Shown: positions 45,201 through 52,911 of the stretch, in pieces | Layout of the letters: each line of letters starts with the position of its first letter | Numbering within the stretch: position 1 is the stretch's first letter | Assembly: GCA_019459145.1 (NCBI GenBank) | Contig: JAIBEK010000027.1 | Location: 124,001 to 188,000, forward strand | Direction: 5' to 3' | DNA from: Arenimonas sp. | GTDB lineage: Bacteria > Pseudomonadota > Alphaproteobacteria > Rhizobiales > Rhizobiaceae | Length of the DNA: 64,000 bases | Made by a program: the position numbers and the translations under genes | Notes under the pieces: model-generated | What the model was told of the DNA's origin: nothing | The model's database searches: none | The model's input: the letters and a program-made list of their open reading frames with translations, nothing else

Positions 45201-45236
45201 CTCCGTGCCACTCATTTCTGAAAACTGCATCGTCAT
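39246..45236 (-). CDS. 1996-aa DUF4011-type helicase with nuclease and DUF3320 domains
   Basis: The order is: a transglutaminase-like N-terminal region (CLDTTLLFAAGLEAAGLNPV), a DUF4011 region (WQKKLLDLTLRNRLLNF), and a superfamily 1 helicase with Walker A VGPPGTGKSQT and motif II IFDEASQ, then GDPKQLPP. An REase_MTES_1575-type nuclease follows (FRIDFGIRHP, then AGIECDGATYH), and a DUF3320-like C-terminus. Such COG1112 helicase-nucleases are common in defence islands. It heads the operon with the Mre11- and Rad50-like genes. It is transcribed divergently from the peptidase-helicase/Ubl operon. Confidence 0.88.
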   Translation of the reverse strand: MTMQFSEMSGTENQEVSKPDNPAIVADIAACFTYASYQNAIPVIRSISVENNTDRHFENCRIELTASPAFLRPKSWIVDRLVPGDRLVLADRKVEFDPGYLSGLNEAERGEITLRIASGGQTLDERRLPVRLLARDEWGGVADMVQLLPAFVMPNDPGVATVLRMAAERLNAHGHSGGLDGYQSNNPQRAYMLAAAVYSAIAGIGLHYAEPPASFENRGQKIRRPSTVAEERLATCLDTTLLFAAGLEAAGLNPVILMFEGHAAVGVWLAKRTFAHAVEPDQMEVRKALASRELIVFETTGVTHRPAMTFESALRALDGRLGVDEAHAFVAAIDVRRSRSGGIMPLASHEPIRRNVQEDDSALVADLPLPSAPSFAEMPAETVEVKPTNAAGRIDRWQKKLLDLTLRNRLLNFPDSKKTIPFLCTDVAYLEDRLANGAAIRIISLPEQNPLGERDAALYRDVHGRDLQRGFAAEALLRDELPSPLDVRQLEARLIDLYRQVRNDFAEGGANTLFLAVGFLRWKKKPEDERSYRAPLLLVPVKLERRSASSRFTIRFHEDEPRFNATLLQFLERDFDLSLPQFHGDLPLDDNGIDVPRVLALMRQAIRDVPGMEVVDETALSTFSFAKFLMWKDLVERTDALRENRVVRHLIDTPEQAFHEGSGATTFRDERELDQAYAPADIICLLPSDSSQTAASLAAAEGRDFVIVGPPGTGKSQTIANMIANCLAVGKTVLFVAEKTAALDVVYRRLRTHGLGDHCVELHSNKADRRHFLGQLKAAWEHGGRNDASEWIAINERLRLRRDELNAYVGALHRRYSNGWTPYLALGIALKAAEAPAPGLSWLERDAHDSQTLRELEELASELGLVFGSVERQPALDLINVNEWSSDWQDGVIAAAQSLLNAIELLVDSANEFVARLGLKPQERLSRIELQALLSLAGVLRKSRGHDVSIVFDRDFPRCAEALESLATSINAYREAERGAAASYSAAAVRDLEADVLDRQWREASASFWPNAMLGKRKVQKLLQSYVEQGSVDPERDLPLLRRMKDCLLAIDQNFLNGKPLPVGGLATDVGAVAAVLDIARELRAIIPLPGRDQEETRMTLRALAPCLRAVVQDDVVRPAGDRLLAAVDGMKEAQRRFSTIAGRDSLFGKDGADLATVRDKLDALIGARHLLRDWSAWCRIRNQAVQANLSSLVEQLETGAIRPDETRASFRLGYARWWLPKVLDADPVLRNFRRFQHENAITEFRDIDDLVRSHATSRVISAIAHGLPPVQSVPRNSELGLLRYQMELQRPSQSIRDMISKMPQSFSKLAPCMLMSPLSIAQYLPPNQALFDVVIFDEASQITTWDAVGAIARARQTIIVGDPKQLPPTNFFGRNEEEEDVADHEKDLESILDEAKAAGIPTRDLRWHYRSRSESLIAFSNHHYYQNRLVTFPSPVVEDRAVHLRKVPTGVYDRGKSRTNRPEADAVAREAVSRMKAWLKMPETDRPTLGVITFNAQQQSLILDLLDAARRDEPELEWFFAEERVEPTIVKNLENVQGDERDVILFSITFWKDTAGKLTMDFGALNRDGGERRLNVAVTRARQELVVFSGFTADQIDPTRTKALAVHHLKTFLDYAERGPVALPAADIGSVGGFESPFEEAVAAQLERRGWRIVPQVGISGFRIDFGIRHPDLAGTFLAGIECDGATYHRSATARDRDKVREQVLRGLGWNILRVWSTDWWFDATGCAERLHGSLEALLEESRALRAAETESAVTRWDMGHEVEGTEENRIDETTTSVEPIEFPPVAFEAERVSAEERPLSSEPQTLEMPPTPTLASNKTSNERGYKVTDLSSFRAEPDQFFEFGYRDTLRRMIEAVIETESPLRADILAQRISRAHGWLRTGGRIRERIDLHLRGYDTTKESSGEFIWKVGTVSKIMPYRQPTSEDARRSIADIPLAELASVVSDNPDLLDQPDPARDLARLLGVERLAAVSRARLDEAIAVARSHASTIQTPE

Positions 45237-45554
45237 ATCCCCCTAGCGGGAGATTAGCGACGTTTCTCAACTTTAAGAAGACTAATATTAGGACCAGAAT
45301 AACTTTTTGAATGGTTTTGCAATATACGCGTCCGTCCTTGGCCAAGAAGCTAGCGAGTGGTTGCCGATGAGTGCCAGGGCTAGGTATTCATTCTCATTTC
45401 GCTACGACGTCCCCTTGCTTGGCCGTGATTAAATCACAACCTACAATAGGGTGCCGAATCGAGTAGACCGTCATTGAAAAACCAAAGGCTCCATGGCGCC
45501 GCTGTACTCGGAGGCTAGTACTACCTTGATGATGTTTGTGGATAGGGGCGACCG
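45237..45554. promoter_or_regulatory. Divergent promoter region between the two defence operons
   Basis: This 318-bp AT-richer gap separates the helicase and sigma-like genes. On the minus strand TTGCAA and TATTCT are candidate promoter elements near 45330-45310. No regulator gene lies between the operons except the sigma-like first gene of the right operon. Confidence 0.35.
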
Positions 45555-46367
45555 TTGAGTGCTCGATACGTAAAGCCATTAACGAAACGCAGATCTGACG
45601 GCAGACTTTACACGCGTCGCGCGGATGTTGAGGAAGCGTTGGCGAGACTGGTTGAGCAGTCCCGCGAGGAAATCATAGCTGCCCTGAAGATCCGCGACAC
45701 GTCATCACCGCTCTACGTGAAGTCCGAGTGTATCGTTTATTTGATACGCGACACTCGGCATGACAATGACGAGAGCTATTTCAACGACCTTTACCGCGAA
45801 CTCATGCGTCGTCTCTCAGCTGCACTGCCACGCATCTGCGGCGAGCGCATCGACGTGTCCGAGACGGTTCCTGCCGCAGATGCTCGCGATACGGTAAGGG
45901 ATACCTTCGTCCGCAAGTTGATCGAGGATCGAGCTGAGCCAGGGTCTGCTCTCGACTATTTCGAGGTCATGTTTGCCGGTGCCATTGCAGCGCTACGCAC
46001 GACATCCATGCACAGGGCGAGGAAACAGACGGCGCGCACCGAAGCCATTGAGGCTGACCAGGAGACAAACGAACCCTCGCTGGCGGTAGAGCGCGCGGTC
46101 GGGAGTTTAGACCTCAAAGAGGAGCTGCTGTCTGACGATCCGATTTACCGGTCGCGCGTAGCCGACGCGATTAGGTCCCTGCCAGACAAGTTACGCAGAG
46201 TCGTTGAGTTGATCATGAGGGACATGCCAATCGATTCGTCGGACGATAGCGTCATGACAATTCGAAAGGCGATCGGCGTCAAATCCGAGAAAACAGTTCG
46301 GAACAGACGTGACGAAGCATACCTATTGATACGCCAAGCTCTGTCGATTGGAGACGACCATGACTGA
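45555..46367 (+). CDS. RNA polymerase sigma-like protein
   Basis: The 270-aa frame opens with TTG at 45555 after AGGGG. The C-terminal part looks like sigma region 4: a helix pair RVADAIRSLPDKLRRVVELI, then SVMTIRKAIGVKSEKTVRNR-RDEAYLLIRQAL. A sigma-2-like helical region lies in the middle (FVRKLIEDRAEPGSALDYFE). It is far from housekeeping sigma factors and may direct its own operon, or act as a non-sigma HTH protein. The gene overlaps the next by 8 bases. It is the likely regulator of the system. Confidence 0.6.
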   Translation: MSARYVKPLTKRRSDGRLYTRRADVEEALARLVEQSREEIIAALKIRDTSSPLYVKSECIVYLIRDTRHDNDESYFNDLYRELMRRLSAALPRICGERIDVSETVPAADARDTVRDTFVRKLIEDRAEPGSALDYFEVMFAGAIAALRTTSMHRARKQTARTEAIEADQETNEPSLAVERAVGSLDLKEELLSDDPIYRSRVADAIRSLPDKLRRVVELIMRDMPIDSSDDSVMTIRKAIGVKSEKTVRNRRDEAYLLIRQALSIGDDHD

Positions 46368-46950
46368 CAACCGTAACGACAGCACAGAGGATATCCTGCT
46401 CGCATTCGTAGTTGAGCAGGCGCACGACAAAGCGACTCTTGACCGCTACCTTCAGCTATACCCTCATCTTTCTGGCGAGTTGATCGACCTATCCCTTGAT
46501 CTGAGACTGCAGCGCGCGGCTGGAGAGATTACCACGCCGGCCGATGAAACGTGGGTAGAAGCGTCCCTTGCAGCCTTCCGAGCCACGTCGCCAGTTCAGG
46601 CATCCACCGCTGTGGTCGACCCCTTCGCCAACGTTTCTTCCCAAGAACTGGTAAGTCTTCGCCGTGCCCTCGATGTGCCCAGCGGCGTGATCCAGGGATT
46701 TAGCTCCCGACTCGTGGACATCGCCAGCGTGCCCGCCTGGTTCGTTGACGCTCTTGCGCGCGGCCTCCAATCAACCGTGGACGACCTGCGCCGCTTCATG
46801 GCAGCACCACCTCGACTTGCGTCTAGCGTCAGCTACAAGGCCGACGATGCACCATCAGCCGATCAGAAGAAAATCACGTTCGAGGACCTGCTCAAGCAAT
46901 GCAAGGTGCCGGATGAGCGACGGCGGCAATTGCTGGCCTCACGGGAGTGA
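46360..46950 (+). CDS. Unknown protein linked to the ImmA-UvrD gene
   Basis: The 196-aa protein starts MTDNRNDSTEDILLAFVVEQ at ATG 46360 with GGAG upstream. It is acidic and helical: an N-terminal YLQLYPHLSGELIDLSLDLR segment resembles zinc-free anti-sigma or antitoxin partners, and the ELVSLRRALDVPSGVIQGFS part resembles an XRE-like helical domain. It has no known motif. Its position between the sigma-like gene and the ImmA-UvrD gene (3-base gap) suggests an inhibitor or the substrate of the ImmA peptidase; this is inference. Confidence 0.55.
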   Translation: MTDNRNDSTEDILLAFVVEQAHDKATLDRYLQLYPHLSGELIDLSLDLRLQRAAGEITTPADETWVEASLAAFRATSPVQASTAVVDPFANVSSQELVSLRRALDVPSGVIQGFSSRLVDIASVPAWFVDALARGLQSTVDDLRRFMAAPPRLASSVSYKADDAPSADQKKITFEDLLKQCKVPDERRRQLLASRE

Positions 46951-46953
46951 CCC

Positions 46954-49900
46954 ATGGACGCTGTCGAACTTGCGCGGCAGCGTGCCGCGGCGCTTCACGA
47001 TGAGGTGGTCTCCAACGGGGCTGACCCGTGGGATCCTGAGGCTCTCGTTAAAGGCGCCGCATCCAGTCTGGAATTGGACATCGAGCTCGTCGAGCCAGGC
47101 AGCGCGATCCTGGAGGGCGGTCGAGCACAGTTCGATCCCATAAATCGTGCAATCAGGCACGAGGACTCGGGAACAACCTTCTTCAAGGCCTTCCTGGTGG
47201 GCCACGAACTCGGTCACGCCACGCTCGGCGACGACCGGATCGAGCACATCGCGCACGAAGTCGATCCCATGCGGCCAGCGGAAGCTGCCCCGGTTGGCGA
47301 GGATCGGGTCGTCGACTACAGCCGGCGGCAGCGCCGCGAGATCCAGATGGACCTGTTCGGTCGCGAACTTCTGCTACCGCGCAACCGGGCTCGCACACTC
47401 CACCTTGAGGGCATGACGGCGTCAGAGATTGCGACGAAGCTGGGGGCGCCCTTCGACGTCGTCGCGCTGCAGCTTCTCGACGCGTTGCTTCTTCCTTCGG
47501 TCGAGCCGGAACCCGAGCAGGCCGAGGCAAGACCTCCAAAGCCGCTCAACGACGAGCAGCGCGAGGCCGCGCGGCATCGTGGGGTCCCCTATCTTCTGGA
47601 GGCCGGACCGGGAACGGGGAAAACGCAGACCCTCATCGGGCGGGTCGCCGGCCTCGTCGATGAAGGAGTCGATCCCCGATCGATCCTTGTGCTGACCTTC
47701 TCCAACAAGGCTGCCGGAGAACTCTCTGAGCGCATTGCTGGACTGCGGCCAGAGGCAGCGTCGGCGATGTGGATCGGGACATTCCACGCCTTCGGCCTCG
47801 ATCTCGTGCGAAGATACCACAAGCAGCTGGGCTTTCCGAGAGAGCCCCGCATGATGGATCGCAGCGAGGCGATCGCGATCATGGAGCGCGAATATCTCGC
47901 CCTGGACCTCACCCATCATCGGGAGTTCATGAATCCCGATCGTCCCCTCAAGGACATGCTCGCCGCGATATCCCGCGCGAAAGACGAGGTCGCGGACGCT
48001 GACCGCTACGCCGCGCTGGCGCGGGAGATGCTGGACGAGGCCACCGACCCCGAAGCCCGCAACGCCGCTGAGCGGTGCGCTGAAGTCGCGCTTGTCTATA
48101 AGAAATACGAGGAGTTGAAGCTCGCGGCATGCGCGGTGGACTTCGGCGATCTTGTGTCTCTGCCCGTAAAGCTGCTCGAGTCCGATGCCGAGGCAGTCTC
48201 GATTCTGCGCGCCACATATAGCCATATCCTCGTCGACGAGTATCAAGACGTGAACCGCAGCAGCGTGAGGCTGCTCCAGCGACTGACGGATTTTGGCAAA
48301 AACCTTTGGGCCGTTGGTGATGCACGTCAGTCGATCTACAGATTCCGCGGCGCATCCTCATTCAACATGTCGCGATTCAAGACCGAGGACTTTCCTGGTG
48401 GTACTGGTGATCGGCTGCGTCTCAACTACCGCTCGACACCCGAGATCGTTGGTGCATTTTCGAATTTCGGTGGGGGCATGCAGGCTGGCACTGGCGATGC
48501 CTCCCTCAAAGCAGATCGACCGTCCAGCGGTGTCCCGCCAGAGCATGTGACCTTCGGTGACAACGACGACGAGGCGGACGCACTCGCCGACGAAATTCTG
48601 CGCCATTCTCAGGATGTCGCCTTCCGCGACCAAGCTGTGCTCTGCCCCGGCAACGACCGGCTCAACCGCATGGGTCGTGAACTGGAACGACGCGGAATTC
48701 CGGTTCTCTACCTCGGCAATCTCTTCGAACGACCCGAGGTCAAGGATCTGCTGTCCGTTCTGTCGTTGCTCGTCGACAAGCGTGCCATGGGACTGGTGCG
48801 TAAGCCCTCCCTCCAGGGATTGTCGACCGGGCTAAGTCTGGCGGGTGCGGCAGCGGTGGTCGAGCACCTTCGGAAGGAGGAAGCTGGACCGCTCGCCTGG
48901 GCCGGTTCATCGCCCTCGCTACCAACCCTGGACGCCGCTGACACTGACGCCATGCGCCGGTTGGCCGGCATGCTGGACGGCTTTGGAACCGATGCGCTTC
49001 CCTGGTCCGTGCTGGCGCATGTCATGCTCGATCGGACACGGACGGCGGCGCTGATCGCTTCGACGGACGATATCTCGAGTCGCGCCATGGGCGTGGCGAT
49101 CTGGCAGCTGATGGGCTTCCTGCGCGCTCAACGTGCAGGGCCAGGTTTGCCGATCCACCGCACGCTCGACGGGATCAGGCGACTTGTCCAGCTCGCCGAT
49201 GAACGGGATCTTCGACAGATTCCGCTAGCCGCTCAAGGCATCAACGCGGTCCGGCTGATGACCATCCATGGTAGCAAGGGTCTCGAGTTCCCCGTGGTGC
49301 ATGTTATGGGTCTGAATAAGGGGAGCATGCCCAGCACGGCGCGTAAGCCGGCCTGTCCGGTTCCAGATGGCATTATCGCTGGCGGAGAAGGCGGAACCGT
49401 TGCTCTGGCCGCCACGGATCACGGGCTTGAGCAGGAATGCCTTTTATATGTCGCCGCCTCTCGAGCGCGGGACCGCCTCCTCCTTTACTCAGCGACCCGA
49501 ATGGCGAACGGCAATCGGCGCAATCCCTCGGATTTCATCGCACGGTTAGGTGTAACGACAACCCGCGCGGCAACGCCGCACGCGGACCGGAAACCGTACC
49601 CCGAGGATGAACCGCTCCCGATCGTATTGGGGCCCGAAATCAAGGTCACGACAGCGCAACTGGATCTGTATGATCGGTGCCCACGGCGCTTTTTGTACAC
49701 CCATGTGCTTGGCGTCGGCGGTCGACGCACGCCAACAACCATGACGACAATGCACGATCTGGTCCGCGCCATCGTGACGGAAATCGCCGCCACTGATCCC
49801 TCCGTCGTGTCGCTTGGTGAAATGGAGAGACTGCTGGAGCAGAGATGGTCTGAAGGGCCACTGGCTGGGGACGAGTATCGGCTGCACCGTGAAGTTGCGA

Positions 49901-50379
49901 CCCTGCTTGTCCAGCGGTTCGTGGCGATGCGCGCGGGTACAACCCGCTCGATACCGCCTTCTCTCCAAACAGGGCTCGGAACGACTACCGTCTCGGCAAA
50001 TGCAGACGATGTCGTGATGACCCCTGATGGACGGCATATCGTGCGAATGGTTCGGACCGGTCACCGATCCTCCAAAACCGGACAGGGCCTCGCCGACGCC
50101 GCCTTCCAGATGGCGGCCGCCAACTCACTTCCCGGCTGCACGGTCGAGATCGTCCACCTCGCCGACGACGATCACACTACAAGGGTCGAGTTCGACCATA
50201 AGGCGCTCGGCAAGAGAACAGAAAAGCTTGCCGAAGTCTTCGCGGCGATCGAGGGCGGAAACTTCACGCCTGAGCGATCCGACCGCACATGCCCCTTCTG
50301 TCCCGCCTTCTTTACCTGCGGTCCAGTGGCCGACGGCAGGCTGCAAAAAAATCTCTCACCCAAATTACCGGTCGGCTGA
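46954..50379 (+). CDS. ImmA/IrrE metallopeptidase - UvrD helicase - PD-(D/E)XK-like fusion
   Basis: The 1141-aa protein has an N-terminal zinc peptidase (HExxH in LVGHELGHATL near residue 90) and a UvrD-type SF1A helicase: Walker A AGPGTGKTQTL near 215, motif II ILVDEYQDVN, motif III GDARQSIYRFRGA, and a C-terminal VAASRARDRLLLYSATR. A C-terminal PDDEXK-like region has four Fe-S cysteines (CPRRFLY and CPFCPAFFTC), but its (D/E)xK-like position reads VRMVRTG, so nuclease activity may be lost. Fusing an antirepressor-type peptidase to a helicase suggests cleavage of a repressor on DNA damage or infection. Confidence 0.85.
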   Translation: MDAVELARQRAAALHDEVVSNGADPWDPEALVKGAASSLELDIELVEPGSAILEGGRAQFDPINRAIRHEDSGTTFFKAFLVGHELGHATLGDDRIEHIAHEVDPMRPAEAAPVGEDRVVDYSRRQRREIQMDLFGRELLLPRNRARTLHLEGMTASEIATKLGAPFDVVALQLLDALLLPSVEPEPEQAEARPPKPLNDEQREAARHRGVPYLLEAGPGTGKTQTLIGRVAGLVDEGVDPRSILVLTFSNKAAGELSERIAGLRPEAASAMWIGTFHAFGLDLVRRYHKQLGFPREPRMMDRSEAIAIMEREYLALDLTHHREFMNPDRPLKDMLAAISRAKDEVADADRYAALAREMLDEATDPEARNAAERCAEVALVYKKYEELKLAACAVDFGDLVSLPVKLLESDAEAVSILRATYSHILVDEYQDVNRSSVRLLQRLTDFGKNLWAVGDARQSIYRFRGASSFNMSRFKTEDFPGGTGDRLRLNYRSTPEIVGAFSNFGGGMQAGTGDASLKADRPSSGVPPEHVTFGDNDDEADALADEILRHSQDVAFRDQAVLCPGNDRLNRMGRELERRGIPVLYLGNLFERPEVKDLLSVLSLLVDKRAMGLVRKPSLQGLSTGLSLAGAAAVVEHLRKEEAGPLAWAGSSPSLPTLDAADTDAMRRLAGMLDGFGTDALPWSVLAHVMLDRTRTAALIASTDDISSRAMGVAIWQLMGFLRAQRAGPGLPIHRTLDGIRRLVQLADERDLRQIPLAAQGINAVRLMTIHGSKGLEFPVVHVMGLNKGSMPSTARKPACPVPDGIIAGGEGGTVALAATDHGLEQECLLYVAASRARDRLLLYSATRMANGNRRNPSDFIARLGVTTTRAATPHADRKPYPEDEPLPIVLGPEIKVTTAQLDLYDRCPRRFLYTHVLGVGGRRTPTTMTTMHDLVRAIVTEIAATDPSVVSLGEMERLLEQRWSEGPLAGDEYRLHREVATLLVQRFVAMRAGTTRSIPPSLQTGLGTTTVSANADDVVMTPDGRHIVRMVRTGHRSSKTGQGLADAAFQMAAANSLPGCTVEIVHLADDDHTTRVEFDHKALGKRTEKLAEVFAAIEGGNFTPERSDRTCPFCPAFFTCGPVADGRLQKNLSPKLPVG

Positions 50380-50441
50380 TGCTGGCGAGATTAACCCTGT
50401 GAGACCGACGCAATCAGGCCGAGGTCCACAGGAAAACAAAA

Positions 50442-51185
50442 ATGTCTCTTATCGAAAACCCCGACATCGACGATGTCGCACTCGCCGTGCAGGAAGATCG
50501 CCCCCTGCGCCCCGGTCGCTACCGGGTCTCGCTCGCTGTCGACAGCGTAGATTTCCACCCGCTTATCCTCGACGATCCGGTTCCGCTCGGCCGCCAGATC
50601 CTGAAGAAGGCCGGCATTAACGACATCGACGGTCACTCACTGTTCGTGATCACGTCCGAAGGCGACTTCGAAGATGTCCGGGCGGATGAGGAGGTCGATC
50701 TGCGCGATCGTGCCGCCTTCCGCTTCATCACTTTCAGCACCGACCCGCTCTACCGCGTCAAGCTCAACGAGGCGCGCATCGTGTGGGGCCGTTTTTCCAT
50801 CCCTGAAGCGGTGCTGCGTGCGCTCGCCGGCATCGGCAGTGACGAGGCGGTCTTCCTGGAGGTGCGTGGCGGCAAGGACAAGCTGATCGAACCGGGCACC
50901 GATGCGGATCTCGCCGCCAACGGCGTCGAGAAGTTCATCACGGCGCCCAACAAGGTCATCTACACGTTCTTCGTCAACGGTAAGGCCTATGAGACCGATA
51001 AGAAGAAGCTGACCGGCGCGCAGATCAAGGCGATGGTATCTGACTGGGATCCGCAGCATGACCTGTCGCTGGAGGGCGAGGGCGATGACCCGGACCGCAT
51101 CATCGCCGATGATGAGGCTGTGAGCCTCGTTCCGAAGCATGGTGTCCGCCGTTTCTCGTCGGTCCCCAAGGCGAATTTCGGCTGA
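50442..51185 (+). CDS. Multi-ubiquitin-domain protein (triple beta-grasp)
   Basis: The 247-aa protein is built from three similar beta-grasp units, starting about at GRYRVSLAVDSVDFHPLILD, FITFSTDPLYRVKLNEARI and VIYTFFVNGKAYETDKKKLT. These are the units of prokaryotic multi-ubiquitin proteins. The chain ends in KANFG, a single C-terminal Gly, which can be adenylated by an E1 without further processing. AGGAAAACA precedes the ATG. Four tightly packed downstream genes supply the conjugation machinery. Confidence 0.8.
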   Translation: MSLIENPDIDDVALAVQEDRPLRPGRYRVSLAVDSVDFHPLILDDPVPLGRQILKKAGINDIDGHSLFVITSEGDFEDVRADEEVDLRDRAAFRFITFSTDPLYRVKLNEARIVWGRFSIPEAVLRALAGIGSDEAVFLEVRGGKDKLIEPGTDADLAANGVEKFITAPNKVIYTFFVNGKAYETDKKKLTGAQIKAMVSDWDPQHDLSLEGEGDDPDRIIADDEAVSLVPKHGVRRFSSVPKANFG

Positions 51186-51568
51186 TGCCCGGCGTTCTCG
51201 ATATGCAGCTGGAGCAGCTGCGGGAGCGCTTCGCCGACGTTCAGACCCGGCAGTTGCCGAGCGGCACCACGCTCGTCACCGTGCCGGGCCTCCGCCTGCC
51301 GGAGGGGTGGTCGAGGTCGTCGACCACCATCCGCTTCATCGTCCCGCCCGGATATCCGTTTGCGCAGCTCGACTGCTTCTGGGCGGATCCTGATCTCCTT
51401 CTAGCACATGGAGGCCCACCACAAAACTCGGCGCAAACTCCTGTCCCGGAGACCGTCGAACCCGCAACGTGGTTCTCGTGGCATCTTACAGGACCGTGGA
51501 ACCCCAATCGCGACACCCTGTCGACTTGGATGAACGTAATTATTGATCGTATGAGGCAGGTCCAATGA
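51185..51568 (+). CDS. E2-like conjugating protein (Prok-E2 type)
   Basis: The 127-aa protein has a UBC-like core: PEGWSRSSTTIRFIVPPGYP, then a segment FAQLDCFWADPDLLLAHGGP and WFSWHLTGPWNPNRDTL-TWMNVI at the end. The single cysteine (LDCFW) is the best candidate for the active-site thiol. Its ATG overlaps the previous stop codon (TGATG). It should receive the Ubl from the E1 domain of the next gene product. Confidence 0.75.
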   Translation: MPGVLDMQLEQLRERFADVQTRQLPSGTTLVTVPGLRLPEGWSRSSTTIRFIVPPGYPFAQLDCFWADPDLLLAHGGPPQNSAQTPVPETVEPATWFSWHLTGPWNPNRDTLSTWMNVIIDRMRQVQ

Positions 51569-52911
51569 GCCGTGTTCGCTTTCCTTCCCCTCTCTATTCC
51601 AACCTCGCGTCAAGGCTGCTCGACGCCAGTGGCCTGGAGAGCTGCGCCATCGCCTATGCATATTACGATTCGCATAGCGAGACGTGGATTGTCGCCGACG
51701 CCAGCACAGTGCCGGAAGATGCATATGAGCATCGCACCTGCGTATCTGCCGTCCTGAAATCGTCCTTCCTGATCGAGGTTGCCAACCGCAGCCGGGTCAC
51801 TGGCATGGCCGTCATCGCGATCCACACCCATCCCGCCAGCCCCGGCCATCCGCGTTTCTCGCCGATCGATGATGCGGGTGGAACCGAACTGGGTTCGTAT
51901 TTTGCTCGGCGAGCGGCTCCAGTGCCCCATGTCGCGCTGGTGATCGGGTCCGAGGGCTGCCGCGCGCGCCTTCTCGGAAACGCCGACGAGATCGACGTAT
52001 GGGAAGTGGGAGAGAGTCTGATGCTCCATTCGCCCATGCTGGGCGTCTCCGATCAGGAACGCGACGATCGGCAAGTTCGGGCATTCGGAGCGCCGGGGCA
52101 ACGGCTGCTGCGCCGCCTCGACTTCGGCGTGATCGGTGCGGGTGGGACGGGATCGCTCGAGTGCCAGCAACTTGCCCATCTCGGCGCCACGCGGATCACG
52201 GTGATCGACCCCGACGTGGTCGAGGAGACGAACCTTAACCGCCTCGTCGGCTCCATCCCCTCGGACGTTGGCCAGCCGAAGGTCGAGGTCGTGGCCAGGA
52301 TGATCCGCGCCATCAACCCTGATACCAAGGTGGTCCCGCTTCAAGCTGACATCGTCGACGAGGAGGTCGCGAATCTCATCGCGACCTTCGATTTCGTGCT
52401 GTTATGCACGGATTCCCATGCGAGCCGGGCGGTCGTCAACCAAGCCGCCTATCAGTATTTGGTGCCCGTGATCGATATGGGCGTCAGCATCACTGTCGCA
52501 AACGGAGCCGTCAGCCACATCACGGGACGCGTGCAGATGCTTGCCCCCGGACTTCCATGCCTGAGCTGCTCGGGCGCGCTCGACGGCGAGGCGATCCGGC
52601 GGGAGATGCTGACTCCAGAGCAGCGAGCGGCGGACCCCTATGTACAGGGCTTGCGCGAACCCCAGCCCGCGGTTTTGTCGATCAACTCTACCGTGAGTTC
52701 GCTCGCGATGACCATGCTGCTCGGGGCTGTCACGCCGGTTCCGATCAAACCACGCTATCAGGTTTATGACGGCATTCGCGGACGAGTGAAGGAGATGGCT
52801 GTCGCCGTGCAGCCGAATTGCGTGGCCTGCTCGTCCATGGGCGCCTTCGCCAAAGGCCCAACCTGGAATCTGCCGGTCCGGCCGACACGTCACAATAGGA
52901 GCGATAAATGA
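51565..52911 (+). CDS. JAB (JAMM) protease - E1-like ThiF fusion
   Basis: The 448-aa protein has an N-terminal JAB domain with the JAMM metal motif HTHPASPGHPRFSPIDD (H-x-H-P, then S-x2-D). A ThiF/E1 adenylating domain follows, with ATP motif GAGGTGSLECQQLAHLG, the DPDVVEETNLNR segment and a cysteine in LPCLSCSGAL. Fusing the deconjugating protease to the activating enzyme is a known prokaryotic Ubl-system form. It overlaps both neighbours by 4 bases. Confidence 0.85.
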   Translation: MSRVRFPSPLYSNLASRLLDASGLESCAIAYAYYDSHSETWIVADASTVPEDAYEHRTCVSAVLKSSFLIEVANRSRVTGMAVIAIHTHPASPGHPRFSPIDDAGGTELGSYFARRAAPVPHVALVIGSEGCRARLLGNADEIDVWEVGESLMLHSPMLGVSDQERDDRQVRAFGAPGQRLLRRLDFGVIGAGGTGSLECQQLAHLGATRITVIDPDVVEETNLNRLVGSIPSDVGQPKVEVVARMIRAINPDTKVVPLQADIVDEEVANLIATFDFVLLCTDSHASRAVVNQAAYQYLVPVIDMGVSITVANGAVSHITGRVQMLAPGLPCLSCSGALDGEAIRREMLTPEQRAADPYVQGLREPQPAVLSINSTVSSLAMTMLLGAVTPVPIKPRYQVYDGIRGRVKEMAVAVQPNCVACSSMGAFAKGPTWNLPVRPTRHNRSDK

